In this document: positions 16,327-25,225 of the stretch, piece after piece | Position numbering within the stretch: the stretch's first letter is position 1 | Layout: each line of letters begins with the position of its first letter | NCBI GenBank assembly: GCA_905478975.1 | Contig: CAJQKW010000030.1 | Coordinates: 1-36,708 of the forward strand | DNA length: 36,708 bases | Source: an uncultured Pseudomonadales bacterium | Lineage (GTDB): Bacteria > Pseudomonadota > Gammaproteobacteria > Pseudomonadales > Porticoccaceae | Direction of reading: 5' to 3' | Notes under the pieces: model-generated | What the model was told of the DNA's origin: nothing | Seen by the model: only the letters and a program-made list of their open reading frames with translations | Database searches by the model: none | Made by a program: the position numbers and the translations under genes

Positions 16327-18720
16327 TTAGCGCCACCAGCGCTGAGTTTCGCGACGAGCGGCGGTAATTTTTAATTCTCCAGACAGCAGCCATTCAAAGG
16401 TTATAGCGCCCTGCTCCGCAGTATTCCAAATTCCACTGCCAGCATCGACATAGCGCTTTGATACGGATGGATGGGGATGGCCAAACTGATGTTGATAACC
16501 GGCGGAAAATACCACCTGTTTGGGCCGCAGCTGCCGGACAAATCTAGGGGTCGAGGAGGTTTTGCTGCCGTGATGAGGTGCGACTAATAAATCCAATGAC
16601 GGACTCTCTTGTAACGACCTATCCACCAAACTGCCGGAGTCTAGCAACTGATATTCCGCAGTGCTTTCGATATCACCAGGCAGCAGCACGCTGATATCCT
16701 GCCAGCGAATATGTAAAACACAGGAGCTGTTATTGCCACTTATCCTAGCGCCTTGCTCAAGCGCTTCGGCCGGAGCCAAGACCTCGAACAGCACATTATC
16801 CCAGCGCCACTGAGCCCCTGCGCTACAAATATCCACAGCCTGCCCAGCGATAATCCCTGGCGGATAGTCCACTCCCGGCCCGGTCATAATCTGGCGACTG
16901 GGCAACACCTGCTGCAGCCCAGCAAAGCCGCCACTGTGATCGCCGTCTTCATGGCTAATAATTGTCATATCAATGGCGCGCCAGCCCCGCTGCCACAAAT
17001 AGGGGGCAATAATGCCGCTGCCAGCACTAAAAGCTGGGCTGTATTGCGCAGCGCTATCATAGAGCAGGCTATGACCCTTGGTTTCAACCACCACTGCCAA
17101 CCCCTGCCCCACGTCCAAGACCGTTACCCGCAGGCCAAATTTGGGCTTATCACTGCAGAGTACTAATAGTGTCAGGGGCAACACCCCGAGCCATCGCTCA
17201 CAGAGATATCGAGGCAACATTAAACAGAGGCCCGCCAGCAAAGCCGCCGCCAACACTAAACTGGACGCACCCACCGGTGAGACCAGAAACCCCAGATCTC
17301 TTGGCAACAGATAGAGGAATTTCCACAGCAGCTGAACAGACCAGTCAGATAGCTGCCATATTGCCCCCGCCGCCTGCTCTGAGATAGGCAGCAACAGACA
17401 GCCGAGCAACGTGCTGGGCACGGTCACCAGGGAGACCCAGGGCACCGCCACCAGGTTCACAATAGGTGCCAGCCATGACAGTCTTCCGATAAAAAACAAC
17501 AGGGGCACTGACATAACCACTAGCAAGGCAAGCTGAGCACTGACTGTGCGTTTCTTAGGCCACCAGCGATCCCGAGACTGCCAGGGTGAAAACCACAGAA
17601 TCAAAATAGCCACCGCAGTAAACGACAGCCAAAAGCCAGCACTGAGAACTGCCAAGGGTTGCAGTAACGCAATTAGGCACAGGGCCCAGACCAGACAGAC
17701 AAAGGGTTGAATACGACGAAAGCAGAGTTTCGCCAGCACCACCACTGCCACCGCGATCAAGGCCCGCTGTGTCGGCAGAGAGAACCCCGCCAGTAGGCTG
17801 TATGCGCCAGCAGCTAGCAGCCCCGTGACTGGCGGCAACCAATGCAAGCTGACAGTTGACTGACGCCATGCAAAGCCCCTAAACCCCCTAAAGAGCTTAT
17901 TAAAGAGTACGGAAAAGACAATACACAAACGCACCAGCCCTTTGCCAAACAACCCGCCCAACAGCGCCATCAGACCTATATGTAGTCCAGAGATCACCAG
18001 CAGATGAACTATCCCCAAGCGCGCCAGGTCTTTCCACCAGCTGGCCAACTGGCGCTTATCGCCAATACTCAAGGCCAGCAGCACCGCGCGACCCCGGGGC
18101 GAGAGATCGGCCTGTTCTATCGCGCTCTGAATCAACGACCGCAGGCGCAATGGCTGGGCCATAAGATAATTAATACCCAGCTCTTCGGGCAACCGCTGGG
18201 CCAGCGTCGCCGAGCGCACATAACCGGTCGCGGTGTAACCCTGCTGTAGCAGCCAACTTTGATAATCAAAGGCACCGGGATTGACAAAGCCCCGAGGGCG
18301 TCGCAAACGCAGAACCAGCTGCCAACGCTGCCCAGGCTCAAGATTCTCTGCCGCGTACCAGCTGAGCAGCAATTTGCCGCTACCCAACTGTAGCTCAGGA
18401 TCCTCACGTCTCTGAATAGTCTCGGCGGCAAAACTAAAGCGACTGCGCACAGCATTGCTATCCACTAAACTGACAATTCGTCCCGAGACTAAAAACTCTT
18501 CGCCGCCCAATGGCTCCGGCAGACTCCTATCTAGAAGCTGATGACCACAGAATATTCCCCAGAGCATGCCCGCGGCGAGAAAGACTATTCCTCTCAGACG
18601 GGCAACTATCCATAGAGGTAAGAGGCTGGCAACTACAGCACAGCTGACCCAGAAACTAGGAAGCCAGGGCCACCAAGCAACAGAGAAAATACCCAGGGTT
18701 AGCATAATCAAATAGGGCAA
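16327..18720 (-). CDS. comEC: DNA internalization competence protein ComEC/Rec2
   Basis: Inner-membrane channel carrying single-stranded DNA into the cytoplasm during natural transformation. The 797-aa protein has N-terminal hydrophobic helices, a DUF4131-like OB region, the Competence domain (about 200-480, with L-L-V-I-S-G-L-H-I-G), and a C-terminal metallo-beta-lactamase domain with H-E-D-G-D-H-S-G-G and A-P-H-H-G-S-K-T-S-S. The start is TTG with AAGGA 6 nt upstream; an ATG at codon 6 is the alternative. It is the first gene of the minus-strand envelope operon, 33 bp before exbB. No pilus genes are in the window. Confidence 0.93.
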   Translation of the reverse strand: MPYLIMLTLGIFSVAWWPWLPSFWVSCAVVASLLPLWIVARLRGIVFLAAGMLWGIFCGHQLLDRSLPEPLGGEEFLVSGRIVSLVDSNAVRSRFSFAAETIQRREDPELQLGSGKLLLSWYAAENLEPGQRWQLVLRLRRPRGFVNPGAFDYQSWLLQQGYTATGYVRSATLAQRLPEELGINYLMAQPLRLRSLIQSAIEQADLSPRGRAVLLALSIGDKRQLASWWKDLARLGIVHLLVISGLHIGLMALLGGLFGKGLVRLCIVFSVLFNKLFRGFRGFAWRQSTVSLHWLPPVTGLLAAGAYSLLAGFSLPTQRALIAVAVVVLAKLCFRRIQPFVCLVWALCLIALLQPLAVLSAGFWLSFTAVAILILWFSPWQSRDRWWPKKRTVSAQLALLVVMSVPLLFFIGRLSWLAPIVNLVAVPWVSLVTVPSTLLGCLLLPISEQAAGAIWQLSDWSVQLLWKFLYLLPRDLGFLVSPVGASSLVLAAALLAGLCLMLPRYLCERWLGVLPLTLLVLCSDKPKFGLRVTVLDVGQGLAVVVETKGHSLLYDSAAQYSPAFSAGSGIIAPYLWQRGWRAIDMTIISHEDGDHSGGFAGLQQVLPSRQIMTGPGVDYPPGIIAGQAVDICSAGAQWRWDNVLFEVLAPAEALEQGARISGNNSSCVLHIRWQDISVLLPGDIESTAEYQLLDSGSLVDRSLQESPSLDLLVAPHHGSKTSSTPRFVRQLRPKQVVFSAGYQHQFGHPHPSVSKRYVDAGSGIWNTAEQGAITFEWLLSGELKITAARRETQRWWR

Positions 18721-18872
18721 GATGAATCCTTCTATAAATATATCCGTTACACTGACGACAGGCTAAAATTTGGCTCTGGGCATAGACACTGCAACCCAGA
18801 GGCACTGTACCTCTGGCTGGCGCGAAAAAAATGTAACCGCGCCTCACTGCGGTCGAACAATGGTTTTAATCG

Positions 18873-19331
18873 ATGAACAAGCACCTGCTGATTATCTATC
18901 ACACACAGTCAGGCAATACTGGCCAGATGGCGGCCGCCGTGATGGCTGGTTGTCAGCAGGAAGTGGACATAGAAACCCGACTATTAAGTGCCTTTGATGC
19001 CGGACTGGAGGATTTGCGCTGGGCTGATGGCCTGCTGTTTGGCACCCCAGAAAATTTTGGCACTATGAGCGGTGCCCTAAAAGACTTCTTTGATCGCACC
19101 TATTACCCGGCAGAGCCCTACCAGCTGAATTTGCCCTACGCCCTGTTTATCAGTGCTGGCAATGACGGCAGCGGCGCGGTGCGCGACATTGACCGCATTG
19201 CCAAGGGTTACCCCCTGCGCAAAATAAGCGAACCACTGATCGCCAAAGGGGATATCACCCCAGAGCACCTCCAACAGTCTGAAGAATTTGGCCTGGCCAT
19301 GGCCGCCGGTCTATCAATAGGAATATTTTAA
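18873..19331 (+). CDS. Flavodoxin / NAD(P)H-quinone oxidoreductase-like FMN protein
   Basis: A 152-aa flavodoxin-fold protein. The FMN phosphate loop is H-T-Q-S-G-N-T (10-16). The segment G-T-P-E-N-F-G-T-M-S-G-A-L-K-D-F-F-D-R-T resembles WrbA and NADPH-dependent reductase families. It lacks the longer C-terminus of WrbA. The exact electron partner is unknown. No strong ribosome-binding site is seen at the ATG. It is divergent from comEC across a 152-bp gap and separated by 2 nt from the patatin gene, so the two form an operon. Confidence 0.82.
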   Translation: MNKHLLIIYHTQSGNTGQMAAAVMAGCQQEVDIETRLLSAFDAGLEDLRWADGLLFGTPENFGTMSGALKDFFDRTYYPAEPYQLNLPYALFISAGNDGSGAVRDIDRIAKGYPLRKISEPLIAKGDITPEHLQQSEEFGLAMAAGLSIGIF

Positions 19332-19333
19332 CC

Positions 19334-20467
19334 ATGAGTAAAGGCTTAGTGTTAACCGGAGGCGGCGCACGAGCGGCCTACCAAGTGGGTGTTTTAAAAG
19401 GCATTGCCAGCATATTGCCAAGATCCGTATACAACCCCTTTCCGATTATCTGCGGCACCTCTGCCGGTGCAATTAATGCCCTCTCCATTGCTGGGCGCGC
19501 CGGTCCATTCCGACTGCGCACCAGCAAATTAGAGCGCATCTGGACTGAACTAACACCAGCGGACGTCTATCGCACCGATGCCATCGGCGTATTAAAAAAC
19601 ACCTTTCATATTTTGGCCTCATTTGTCCACAGTGGTTATGGCATCGGCAAACCCATCTCCCTGCTGGACAACAGTCCCCTGCGCAAGATGATGGAGAACT
19701 ATGTCAAATTTGACTACCTGGACACAGCGATCAGCAACGGTGAGCTTGAGGCCATAGCCATAACTGCTATGAGCTATGCCAGTGGTCAATCAGTGACTTT
19801 TTATCAGGGACAGGAACGACTGGCATCATGGAATCGATCGCGGCGACGGGGGGAGAATATTCCACTCACCATCGACCATCTGATGGCCTCAACCGCCATT
19901 CCCGGACTTTTTCCGGCGGTGAAAATAGACCGTGATTATTTTGGCGATGGAGCGGTGCGTCAACTCAAGCCGATCAGCCCGGCGCTGCATATGGGCGCCA
20001 CCAAACTCTTAATTGTCGGTGTCAGTGACAACGCCACCCGCAGCAAACTCCCCGATGGGCTTGAACACAGCCCCTCAACCGCACAGATTGTCGGGCATAT
20101 GTTTAACAGCGCCTTTATCGATGCAGTGGAAAGTGACCTTGAAACCCTGAGCAATATCAATCGCCTGGCCAGCGCCCTGCCCCAGTCCCTGCGGGAGAAA
20201 AACAATATCACCGACCTTAACCCGGTTGAGGTGCTGTCAATTTCCCCCACCGAATCCATCGACAGTATCGCCGAAGAGCACTTACACCAGCTGCCTAAGT
20301 CTCTGCGTATCTTTTTAAGCCTCACCGGCGCCACCGCTCAGGGTGGCGGTTCCAGTGCCGCAAGCTATCTACTGTTTGAACCGGGATTTTGTAGCAAGCT
20401 GATTGCCATGGGCATACGCGATGCGCTGGCCAAAGAAGATGAGATAAAGCAATTTTTTGATATTTAG
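19334..20467 (+). CDS. Patatin-like phospholipase family protein
   Basis: Predicted serine lipid acyl hydrolase. The 377-aa protein has the oxyanion loop G-G-G-A-R (9-13), the nucleophile elbow G-T-S43-A-G, and the dyad aspartate D205 in G-D-G-A. The rest of the C-terminal half, after about 240, has no motif I recognise. No signal peptide is visible, so it is likely cytosolic or peripherally membrane bound. It is downstream of the flavodoxin gene by 2 nt. The 3' flank holds two tandem-repeat arrays. Confidence 0.9.
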   Translation: MSKGLVLTGGGARAAYQVGVLKGIASILPRSVYNPFPIICGTSAGAINALSIAGRAGPFRLRTSKLERIWTELTPADVYRTDAIGVLKNTFHILASFVHSGYGIGKPISLLDNSPLRKMMENYVKFDYLDTAISNGELEAIAITAMSYASGQSVTFYQGQERLASWNRSRRRGENIPLTIDHLMASTAIPGLFPAVKIDRDYFGDGAVRQLKPISPALHMGATKLLIVGVSDNATRSKLPDGLEHSPSTAQIVGHMFNSAFIDAVESDLETLSNINRLASALPQSLREKNNITDLNPVEVLSISPTESIDSIAEEHLHQLPKSLRIFLSLTGATAQGGGSSAASYLLFEPGFCSKLIAMGIRDALAKEDEIKQFFDI

Positions 20468-20476
20468 ATAAACCGC

Positions 20477-20546
20477 GCTAGGATAGGCTGCTCTAGATAG
20501 GCGGCTCTAGATAAGCGACTCTAGATAGGCAGCTCTGGATAGACAT
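20477..20546. repeat. 14-bp tandem repeat array (five units)
   Basis: Units start at 20477, 20491, 20505, 20519 and 20533. The consensus is CTCTAGATAGGCGG; the three central units differ from it at 0-3 positions and the outer two are more diverged. It starts 10 bp after the patatin stop. Each unit contains TAG or TAA, and since 14 is not a multiple of 3 the array closes all three plus-strand frames. Confidence 0.85.
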
Positions 20547-20593
20547 GCCCCAAGCCCTGTCATAGAATCTATGGCCGGTAGGATTTTGACGCC

Positions 20594-20641
20594 TAACTGC
20601 TCGTCTAACTGCTCTACTATCTGCTCTACTATCTGCTCTAC
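20594..20641. repeat. 12-bp tandem repeat array (four units)
   Basis: Four head-to-tail units, consensus TATCTGCTCTAC, with the last two identical. It differs in period and sequence from the 14-bp array 50 bp upstream. It lies just beyond the tRNA terminator on the minus strand. Confidence 0.85.
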
Positions 20642-20653
20642 TAAAAAGCAGGC

Positions 20654-20684
20654 ATAAAAAAACGCAAAACCGAAGTTTTGCGTT
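20654..20684 (-). terminator. Intrinsic terminator of the tRNA-Glu/tRNA-Gly operon
   Basis: On the minus strand a perfect 10-bp stem (AACGCAAAAC / GTTTTGCGTT) closes a TTCG tetraloop and runs into a T-tract (20662-20656). It begins 6 nt after the tRNA-Gly 3' end. Confidence 0.88.
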
Positions 20685-20690
20685 TAGTAT

Positions 20691-20765
20691 TGGAGCGGGA
20701 AACGAGGTTCGAACTCGCGACCCCAACCTTGGCAAGGTTGTGCTCTACCACTGAGCTATTCCCGC
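20691..20765 (-). tRNA. tRNA-Gly (anticodon GCC)
   Basis: 75 nt, with encoded CCA at the 3' end. Acceptor stem GCGGGAA pairs with TTCCCGC. The anticodon GCC (plus-strand 20731-20733) lies in loop TTGCCAA, and the T loop is TTCGAAC. It is nearly identical to E. coli tRNA-Gly(GCC) with one base less in the D loop. It is the second gene of the tRNA operon, 30 bp after tRNA-Glu. Confidence 0.95.
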
Positions 20766-20795
20766 AAACACTTATCCATAAGTGCCTTTTTAAAA

Positions 20796-20871
20796 TGGCG
20801 TCCCGTAGGGGAGTCGAACCCCTGTTACCGCCGTGAAAGGGCGGTGTCCTAGGCCTCTAGACGAACGGGAC
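20796..20871 (-). tRNA. tRNA-Glu (anticodon TTC)
   Basis: 76 nt with encoded CCA. Acceptor GTCCCGT pairs with ACGGGAC. The anticodon TTC (plus-strand 20835-20837) lies in loop CTTTCAC. The sequence differs from E. coli tRNA-Glu mainly in the acceptor stem. It is the first gene after the promoter at 20886-20921. Confidence 0.96.
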
Positions 20872-20885
20872 GGTACTGGCTAGGA

Positions 20886-20921
20886 GGCGCGCATTCTATT
20901 GAGCTACAGATAAACTGTCAA
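20886..20921 (-). promoter_or_regulatory. Promoter of the tRNA-Glu/tRNA-Gly operon
   Basis: On the minus strand a perfect -35 TTGACA (20921-20916), a 17-bp spacer and -10 TAGAAT (20898-20893) are followed by a GC-rich GCGCGCC discriminator. This is a strong stable-RNA promoter of the stringently controlled type. The expected start leaves about 15 nt before tRNA-Glu. Confidence 0.85.
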
Positions 20922-20939
20922 GCCTAATGGCGCTTATTT

Positions 20940-21689
20940 TTACGTCCTTTTAAGATTAATTAATTCTTCCTCAAGCTTGTCGAAAAAAAGTCGTATGCGT
21001 TTTGCATTGGCGCCGATGTCAGAGACTCCCACTCTTGATACAGAGCGAATGTCAATGGCACTGGATTGCTCGTCCAGCGGTGTAATACGCACCACGATAT
21101 CATCGACAAATCCAAATAACGGTGTGATTGCCAGCGCTTCAAAATGGAGCATCGCTGCATCCTGCGCGGAGATATTCCAGCCCAGCACATTGCCGACAAA
21201 CAAAGCCTTTTGATATATCTTGCGCGCCGGTAATTGAACAGTCATGGTGCGGATATCGGGATAGGCGTCAAGCTGGATGGCCCCCAACTGTTCCGGACTG
21301 AGATCGTCGCCCCCATAGACCAGAGAGTTCTCGCGGAAACCCTCATCCTGCCGAGTAAACAGAAACACCGGAGGATTGGCCCTGTCAGTGGTTATATCGT
21401 GAATCATCGGCGCCTTGATACCGTCGAGACCGACAATGTAAAAGGAGAGGCAAGGCCCGATAGCACAGACCACAGCTAGCAGCAGATAATCTAGCCGCAA
21501 AGGCCTTTTCTTGGCCACAGCCACACTTAATAGAACCAGCTCCACTAATGCGACCAGGCTACAGAGCAGCAGCCCCACAACCAACACGAATAAAGCCAAC
21601 CTAAACGGCAATAGACCAATACGATGTCCCGCCGTGCTGATTAACAGCATAAGCACAGCACCCTGGCCTCCCCAGCTTATTAATTTCAT
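20940..21689 (-). CDS. DUF1499 domain membrane protein
   Basis: The 249-aa protein has three hydrophobic N-terminal segments (about 10-25, 32-60 and 68-90), followed by a soluble DUF1499 domain recognised by I-H-D-I-T-T-D, the Y-P-D-I segment, and the C-terminal F-V-D-D-I-V-V-R-I...R-S-x-S-R-V-G-x-S-D-I-G-x-N-A-x-R-I block. Function unknown. The ATG at 21687-21689 has GGGGGAGG 5 nt upstream; an upstream TTG at 21704 lies before that site and is rejected. It is 69 bp upstream of the tRNA-Glu gene on the same strand, but the tRNA has its own promoter. Confidence 0.85.
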   Translation of the reverse strand: MKLISWGGQGAVLMLLISTAGHRIGLLPFRLALFVLVVGLLLCSLVALVELVLLSVAVAKKRPLRLDYLLLAVVCAIGPCLSFYIVGLDGIKAPMIHDITTDRANPPVFLFTRQDEGFRENSLVYGGDDLSPEQLGAIQLDAYPDIRTMTVQLPARKIYQKALFVGNVLGWNISAQDAAMLHFEALAITPLFGFVDDIVVRITPLDEQSSAIDIRSVSRVGVSDIGANAKRIRLFFDKLEEELINLKRT

Positions 21690-21822
21690 TAAAGCCTCCC
21701 CCAAGAAGATATTATTTAGCTACAATGATGCTCGTTTAAAAAAAGCTCAGCAGCCGCGCGATCTATATGCCGCGCTTAAAATTTTAACCACTTAATTGAC
21801 TGACCATTAACTGAAGTGCCAC

Positions 21823-23097
21823 ATGCCTGAATTAAAGAAATCACTCAAGCTTGCCAATGTCTGTTATGACATCCGCGGCCCCGTTCTCGATCATGCTAAC
21901 CTGCTTGAAGAGGAAGGCCAACGGATAATTAAGCTAAATATCGGCAACCCCGGTGCCTTTGGCTTTGATGCCCCAGACGAAATTATGCACGACGTGATTC
22001 ACAACCTTCGTGAAGCTCAGGGTTACTGCCACTCCAAAGGCCTGTTCTCAGCCCGCAAAGCGGTGATGCAAAGAGCTCAGACCCAGGGCATTGAAAACGT
22101 AATTGTGGATGATGTGATTATGGGCAATGGCGTCAGTGAGCTGATTGTCATGTCGATGCAGGCGCTGCTCAATAATGGTGACGAGGTGTTGATCCCCTCC
22201 CCCGACTATCCACTGTGGACCGCTGCGGTGTCCATGGCCGGAGGCACGCCGCGGCACTATCAGTGCAATGAAATTGATAACTGGCAGCCCAATGTTGCCG
22301 ATATAGAAAGCAAGATCACCGCCAATACCCGCGGCATCGTAGTGATCAACCCGAACAATCCAACCGGTGCGGTGTACAGCGAAGATAACCTCAAGCAAAT
22401 TGTCGCCCTGGCGGAGAAATACAATCTAGTGGTCTTTGCCGACGAGATTTACGACCGTATCCTCTACGACGATGCCGTGCATATTCCCCTGGCGACTCTG
22501 GTTAAGAACGTTCTCTGCCTAACCTTTAACGGCCTGTCCAAAACCTATCGACTGGCGGGATTCCGCTCTGGCTGGGTGGTGACCTCCGGGGCCAAGGACA
22601 ATGCCAGGAGTTATATAGAGGGGCTGGAAATGCTTGCCTCTATGCGTCTCTGCGCCAATGTGCCAGCGATGCTGGCAGTGCAGACCGCACTCGGCGGCTA
22701 TCAAAGCATCAATGACCTGATACTGCCCAGCGGCCGCCTGTTGGCCCAGCGCGATCTGGCCTATGAGCTGATTACCCAGATTCCCGGGGTCAGCTGTGTG
22801 AAACCCAAGTCAGCGATGTATCTGTTTCCCAAGCTGGATCCGGAGATCTATCCCATAGCTGATGATGAGAATATGGTGCTTGAGTTACTTAAGCAGGAGC
22901 GGGTTTTACTGGTTCAGGGCAGTGCCTTTAATATGTTCGGCACTCAGCACTTCCGCATTGTATTTTTACCGGACAAGGACCAGTTGATTGAGGCGGTTGG
23001 ACGCTTGGCCAATTTTCTTCAGCGACTGCGAGAAGGCGAGTTTAATGAAAGCCCAACTTTAACGCCTGATCTCTCAATTCAGCCTGCGCCGCTGTAG
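21823..23097 (+). CDS. alaA: Glutamate--pyruvate (alanine) aminotransferase AlaA
   Basis: PLP aminotransferase making alanine from pyruvate with glutamate as donor. The 424-aa protein matches E. coli AlaA closely along its length (for example N-V-C-Y-D-I-R-G-P-V-L and I-G-N-G-V-S-E-L-I-V). The PLP lysine is K240 in G-L-S-K-T-Y-R. A 15-20 residue C-terminal extension (P-T-L-T-P-D-L-S-I-Q) is absent from the E. coli protein and is encoded in the stretch that overlaps pdxB on the opposite strand (23042-23097). Confidence 0.93.
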   Translation: MPELKKSLKLANVCYDIRGPVLDHANLLEEEGQRIIKLNIGNPGAFGFDAPDEIMHDVIHNLREAQGYCHSKGLFSARKAVMQRAQTQGIENVIVDDVIMGNGVSELIVMSMQALLNNGDEVLIPSPDYPLWTAAVSMAGGTPRHYQCNEIDNWQPNVADIESKITANTRGIVVINPNNPTGAVYSEDNLKQIVALAEKYNLVVFADEIYDRILYDDAVHIPLATLVKNVLCLTFNGLSKTYRLAGFRSGWVVTSGAKDNARSYIEGLEMLASMRLCANVPAMLAVQTALGGYQSINDLILPSGRLLAQRDLAYELITQIPGVSCVKPKSAMYLFPKLDPEIYPIADDENMVLELLKQERVLLVQGSAFNMFGTQHFRIVFLPDKDQLIEAVGRLANFLQRLREGEFNESPTLTPDLSIQPAPL

Positions 23098-24205
23098 CCG
23101 CTTCGCCGAGTTCCCCGCCACTGGATAGACAGCCACTAGATAGATAGCCACTGGATAGATAGCCACTGAATTTGTAACAACTGAACTCATGGCGCTCGGG
23201 ATACTGTTTGCGCAGTAGATCGAAGGACTGGCCTATATCGGAGCTGGCAGCCAAGGCGTTACGCATTCTTAGATCATCTTCCGCCACATCGTAGCTAGCC
23301 AGTATCAGTTCACTAATAGTGTCAGCAGCTACGGTAGAGAGCTTAGATGAGGTTTTAGCCTCTCCTCCAAGCTTCTCTGCATGTGGTCCGGTTATTTCTT
23401 TAAAAGCCTCAGCGAGCATCTCCGTGCCTCTGGCCTTGCCCTCGACGCTGTAACCAGCAATATGCGGCGTTGCCAGTGAGACCTTATTCATAAGCGGCAG
23501 ACTAATGGCCGGTTCGCCTTCCCAGACATCCAGCGCCACCCTTAACGATGACCCGCCCTCTAGCAGCTGCAACAGTGCGGCATTATCAATCACCCCACCG
23601 CGACCAGCGTTGATTAACAAGCTTCGCGGATCAATCTGCGCCAACACCTCGGCGCTAAAAAGATGTTTCGTTGGATAGCGGCCCGACGTGGTCAATGGGG
23701 TATGCACACAGATAATATCGCTAGCCAGCACTGTTTCAAAATCCACCAGATTAAAGCCTGAATCCGCACTTAGGAATGGATCGTAAACTGAGCAGCTGAC
23801 ACCGAGATTGGTCAGCGCCCGATAGAGTCGACCGCCAACATTGCCGCAACCGACGATGCCAACGGTACAGTTCAACCAATTGGCTTCCAAGCGACTGAGC
23901 ACCGACAAATCATATTGCACGACGGCGTCGGCATTGCACCCCGGCGCATAGGCGAAGGCAATGCCCCGCTCGGCTAAATAGTCGCGATCTATATGGTCAG
24001 TGCCAATAGTGGCGGAGCCGACAAATGAAACAGAGGAATTCTCCAACAAGGCTTTGTTAACCTGAGTCACCGAGCGCACCAAGAGGATATCCGCATCGAC
24101 AATATCCGCCGCACAGATCGACCGACCAGGCACATAGGTGATACTTCCGTATTCGGCGAACAAAGGCTCTACCATCAACATATTTTGATCAGCGACTATT
24201 TTCAA
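23042..24205 (-). CDS. pdxB: 4-phosphoerythronate dehydrogenase PdxB
   Basis: NAD-dependent D-2-hydroxyacid dehydrogenase of the DXP-dependent PLP pathway. The NAD loop is G-C-G-N-V-G-G, and the catalytic Arg/Glu/His lie in N-A-G-R-G-G, D-V-W-E-G-E-P and T-P-H-I-A-G-Y-S. The TTG at 24203-24205 gives the usual start (L-K-I-V-A-D-Q-N) with AGGA 8 nt upstream; GTG at 24230-24232 would add nine residues. The dimerisation domain is shorter or diverged, and the C-terminus carries a 15-bp in-frame repeat (S-G-Y-L-S) followed by an Ala/Glu-rich tail that overlaps alaA by 56 bp. Confidence 0.9.
   Translation of the reverse strand: MKIVADQNMLMVEPLFAEYGSITYVPGRSICAADIVDADILLVRSVTQVNKALLENSSVSFVGSATIGTDHIDRDYLAERGIAFAYAPGCNADAVVQYDLSVLSRLEANWLNCTVGIVGCGNVGGRLYRALTNLGVSCSVYDPFLSADSGFNLVDFETVLASDIICVHTPLTTSGRYPTKHLFSAEVLAQIDPRSLLINAGRGGVIDNAALLQLLEGGSSLRVALDVWEGEPAISLPLMNKVSLATPHIAGYSVEGKARGTEMLAEAFKEITGPHAEKLGGEAKTSSKLSTVAADTISELILASYDVAEDDLRMRNALAASSDIGQSFDLLRKQYPERHEFSCYKFSGYLSSGYLSSGCLSSGGELGEAATAAQAELRDQALKLGFH
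23117..23176. repeat. 15-bp tandem repeat inside pdxB
   Basis: Four units at 23117, 23132, 23147 and 23162; the first three agree at 13-14 of 15 positions and the fourth is half conserved. The period is a multiple of three, so on the minus strand it encodes repeated S-G-Y/C-L-S near the PdxB C-terminus. Confidence 0.85.
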
Positions 24206-24247
24206 ACCTCTGTTCCTCTGGGTTAACAACACCGATTTTTAATACGC

Positions 24248-25153
24248 CTACCAGCTTGGAGAAAGCTGCCGCGCCTTTAACTGTTTGGCGCGATCCTGAA
24301 ACTTACCGGCGAAACCCATCTCCTCGCAGAACAGATCAAAGGCATCGAGATTAATTCCCTGCCAACTAATTTGTTCAAGACTCGGTGCTTCGTCTATATC
24401 CGTACAAATAGTGGTCAGCTTTCGCGCCAGCAACAGCTGTTCTCTGTGGGTATCAATTTTGTCCGCAAGCTTGCCAGCGCCGCGAATGGGTAAATCCTGC
24501 AACTGATCTAGATGATCCAAAATCGCATCGATATCAGGGAAATGCAGCAGCAACTGCTTTGCCGTCTTGGCCCCCACTCCCGGCACGCCAGCTATATTAT
24601 CACTGCTGTCGCCGGTCAAGGCCAAAAAGTCTGCCATCTGCTGACAGCCAATTTCCAAGTCTTTTTCTACCTGGCGCTGGGTTTTCGGCGGCGCCTTGCC
24701 AAAGTCCCAATAGAGATCATCCGCTTCAATTAACTGCATTAAGTCTTTATCCCGAGTCACCACCACTGGCTGACCATTGGCGGCTCGCGTGTGCTTGGCA
24801 ACTGCGCCAATCAAGTCATCAGCTTCATAGATCTCTGATGCCATCTCAGCAACCCCCAACACTCGACAGAGCTGGCGACAGGCATTCAGCTGAAACGCCA
24901 GTGCCTCATCTGGAAGTTCACGATTGGCTTTGTAATCTGGGCACAGCTGATGGCGAAAACCACTGCGCAAACTTTCATCAAAGGCGCAGAATAAATAATC
25001 GGGGTTCTTGTTGCGCAACATATCCAGCATAAAGGCGGTAAAGCCGTAGACAGCATGGGTCGAATATCCCGAGTCGAGAGCCTGCCAATTCTCAGGCAAA
25101 GTAAAATAGCTGCGAAAAATATAGATTGATGAATCGATTAGATATGCTTGCAT
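24248..25153 (-). CDS. 5'-3' exonuclease (PolA-type 5' nuclease domain), stand-alone
   Basis: A 301-aa flap endonuclease/5'-3' exonuclease, homologous to the N-terminal domain of DNA polymerase I. Conserved acidic positions appear intact: F-D-E-S-L-R, E-A-D-D-L, T-R-D-K-D-L, and G-D-S-S-D-N-I-A-G-V-P-G-V-G. The helix-hairpin-helix G-V-G-A-K-T-A is visible. E. coli Xni (251 aa) has lost some of these residues; this protein keeps them, so I do not use that name. Role: likely RNA primer or flap removal. It is 16 bp upstream of the pdxB extended start on the same strand. Confidence 0.85.
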   Translation of the reverse strand: MQAYLIDSSIYIFRSYFTLPENWQALDSGYSTHAVYGFTAFMLDMLRNKNPDYLFCAFDESLRSGFRHQLCPDYKANRELPDEALAFQLNACRQLCRVLGVAEMASEIYEADDLIGAVAKHTRAANGQPVVVTRDKDLMQLIEADDLYWDFGKAPPKTQRQVEKDLEIGCQQMADFLALTGDSSDNIAGVPGVGAKTAKQLLLHFPDIDAILDHLDQLQDLPIRGAGKLADKIDTHREQLLLARKLTTICTDIDEAPSLEQISWQGINLDAFDLFCEEMGFAGKFQDRAKQLKARQLSPSW

Positions 25154-25225
25154 AATAAACCCGTTGCGCTCCTGCGTAATGATAAAAAAACTGGCGATAT
25201 AAACTGCTAGCGAAATAAATAAATG

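Noticed and set aside
20477-20641. CRISPR-like array
   Set aside because: Units of 12-14 bp are directly adjacent without spacers, and no cas genes are present.
20493-20735. 80-codon minus-strand frame
   Set aside because: It crosses the tRNA-Gly gene, its terminator and both repeat arrays; the Arg/Ala-rich translation is a by-product of the repeats.
20940-21704. TTG start at 21704 for the DUF1499 gene
   Set aside because: The strong GGGGGAGG site lies downstream of it and serves the ATG at 21689.
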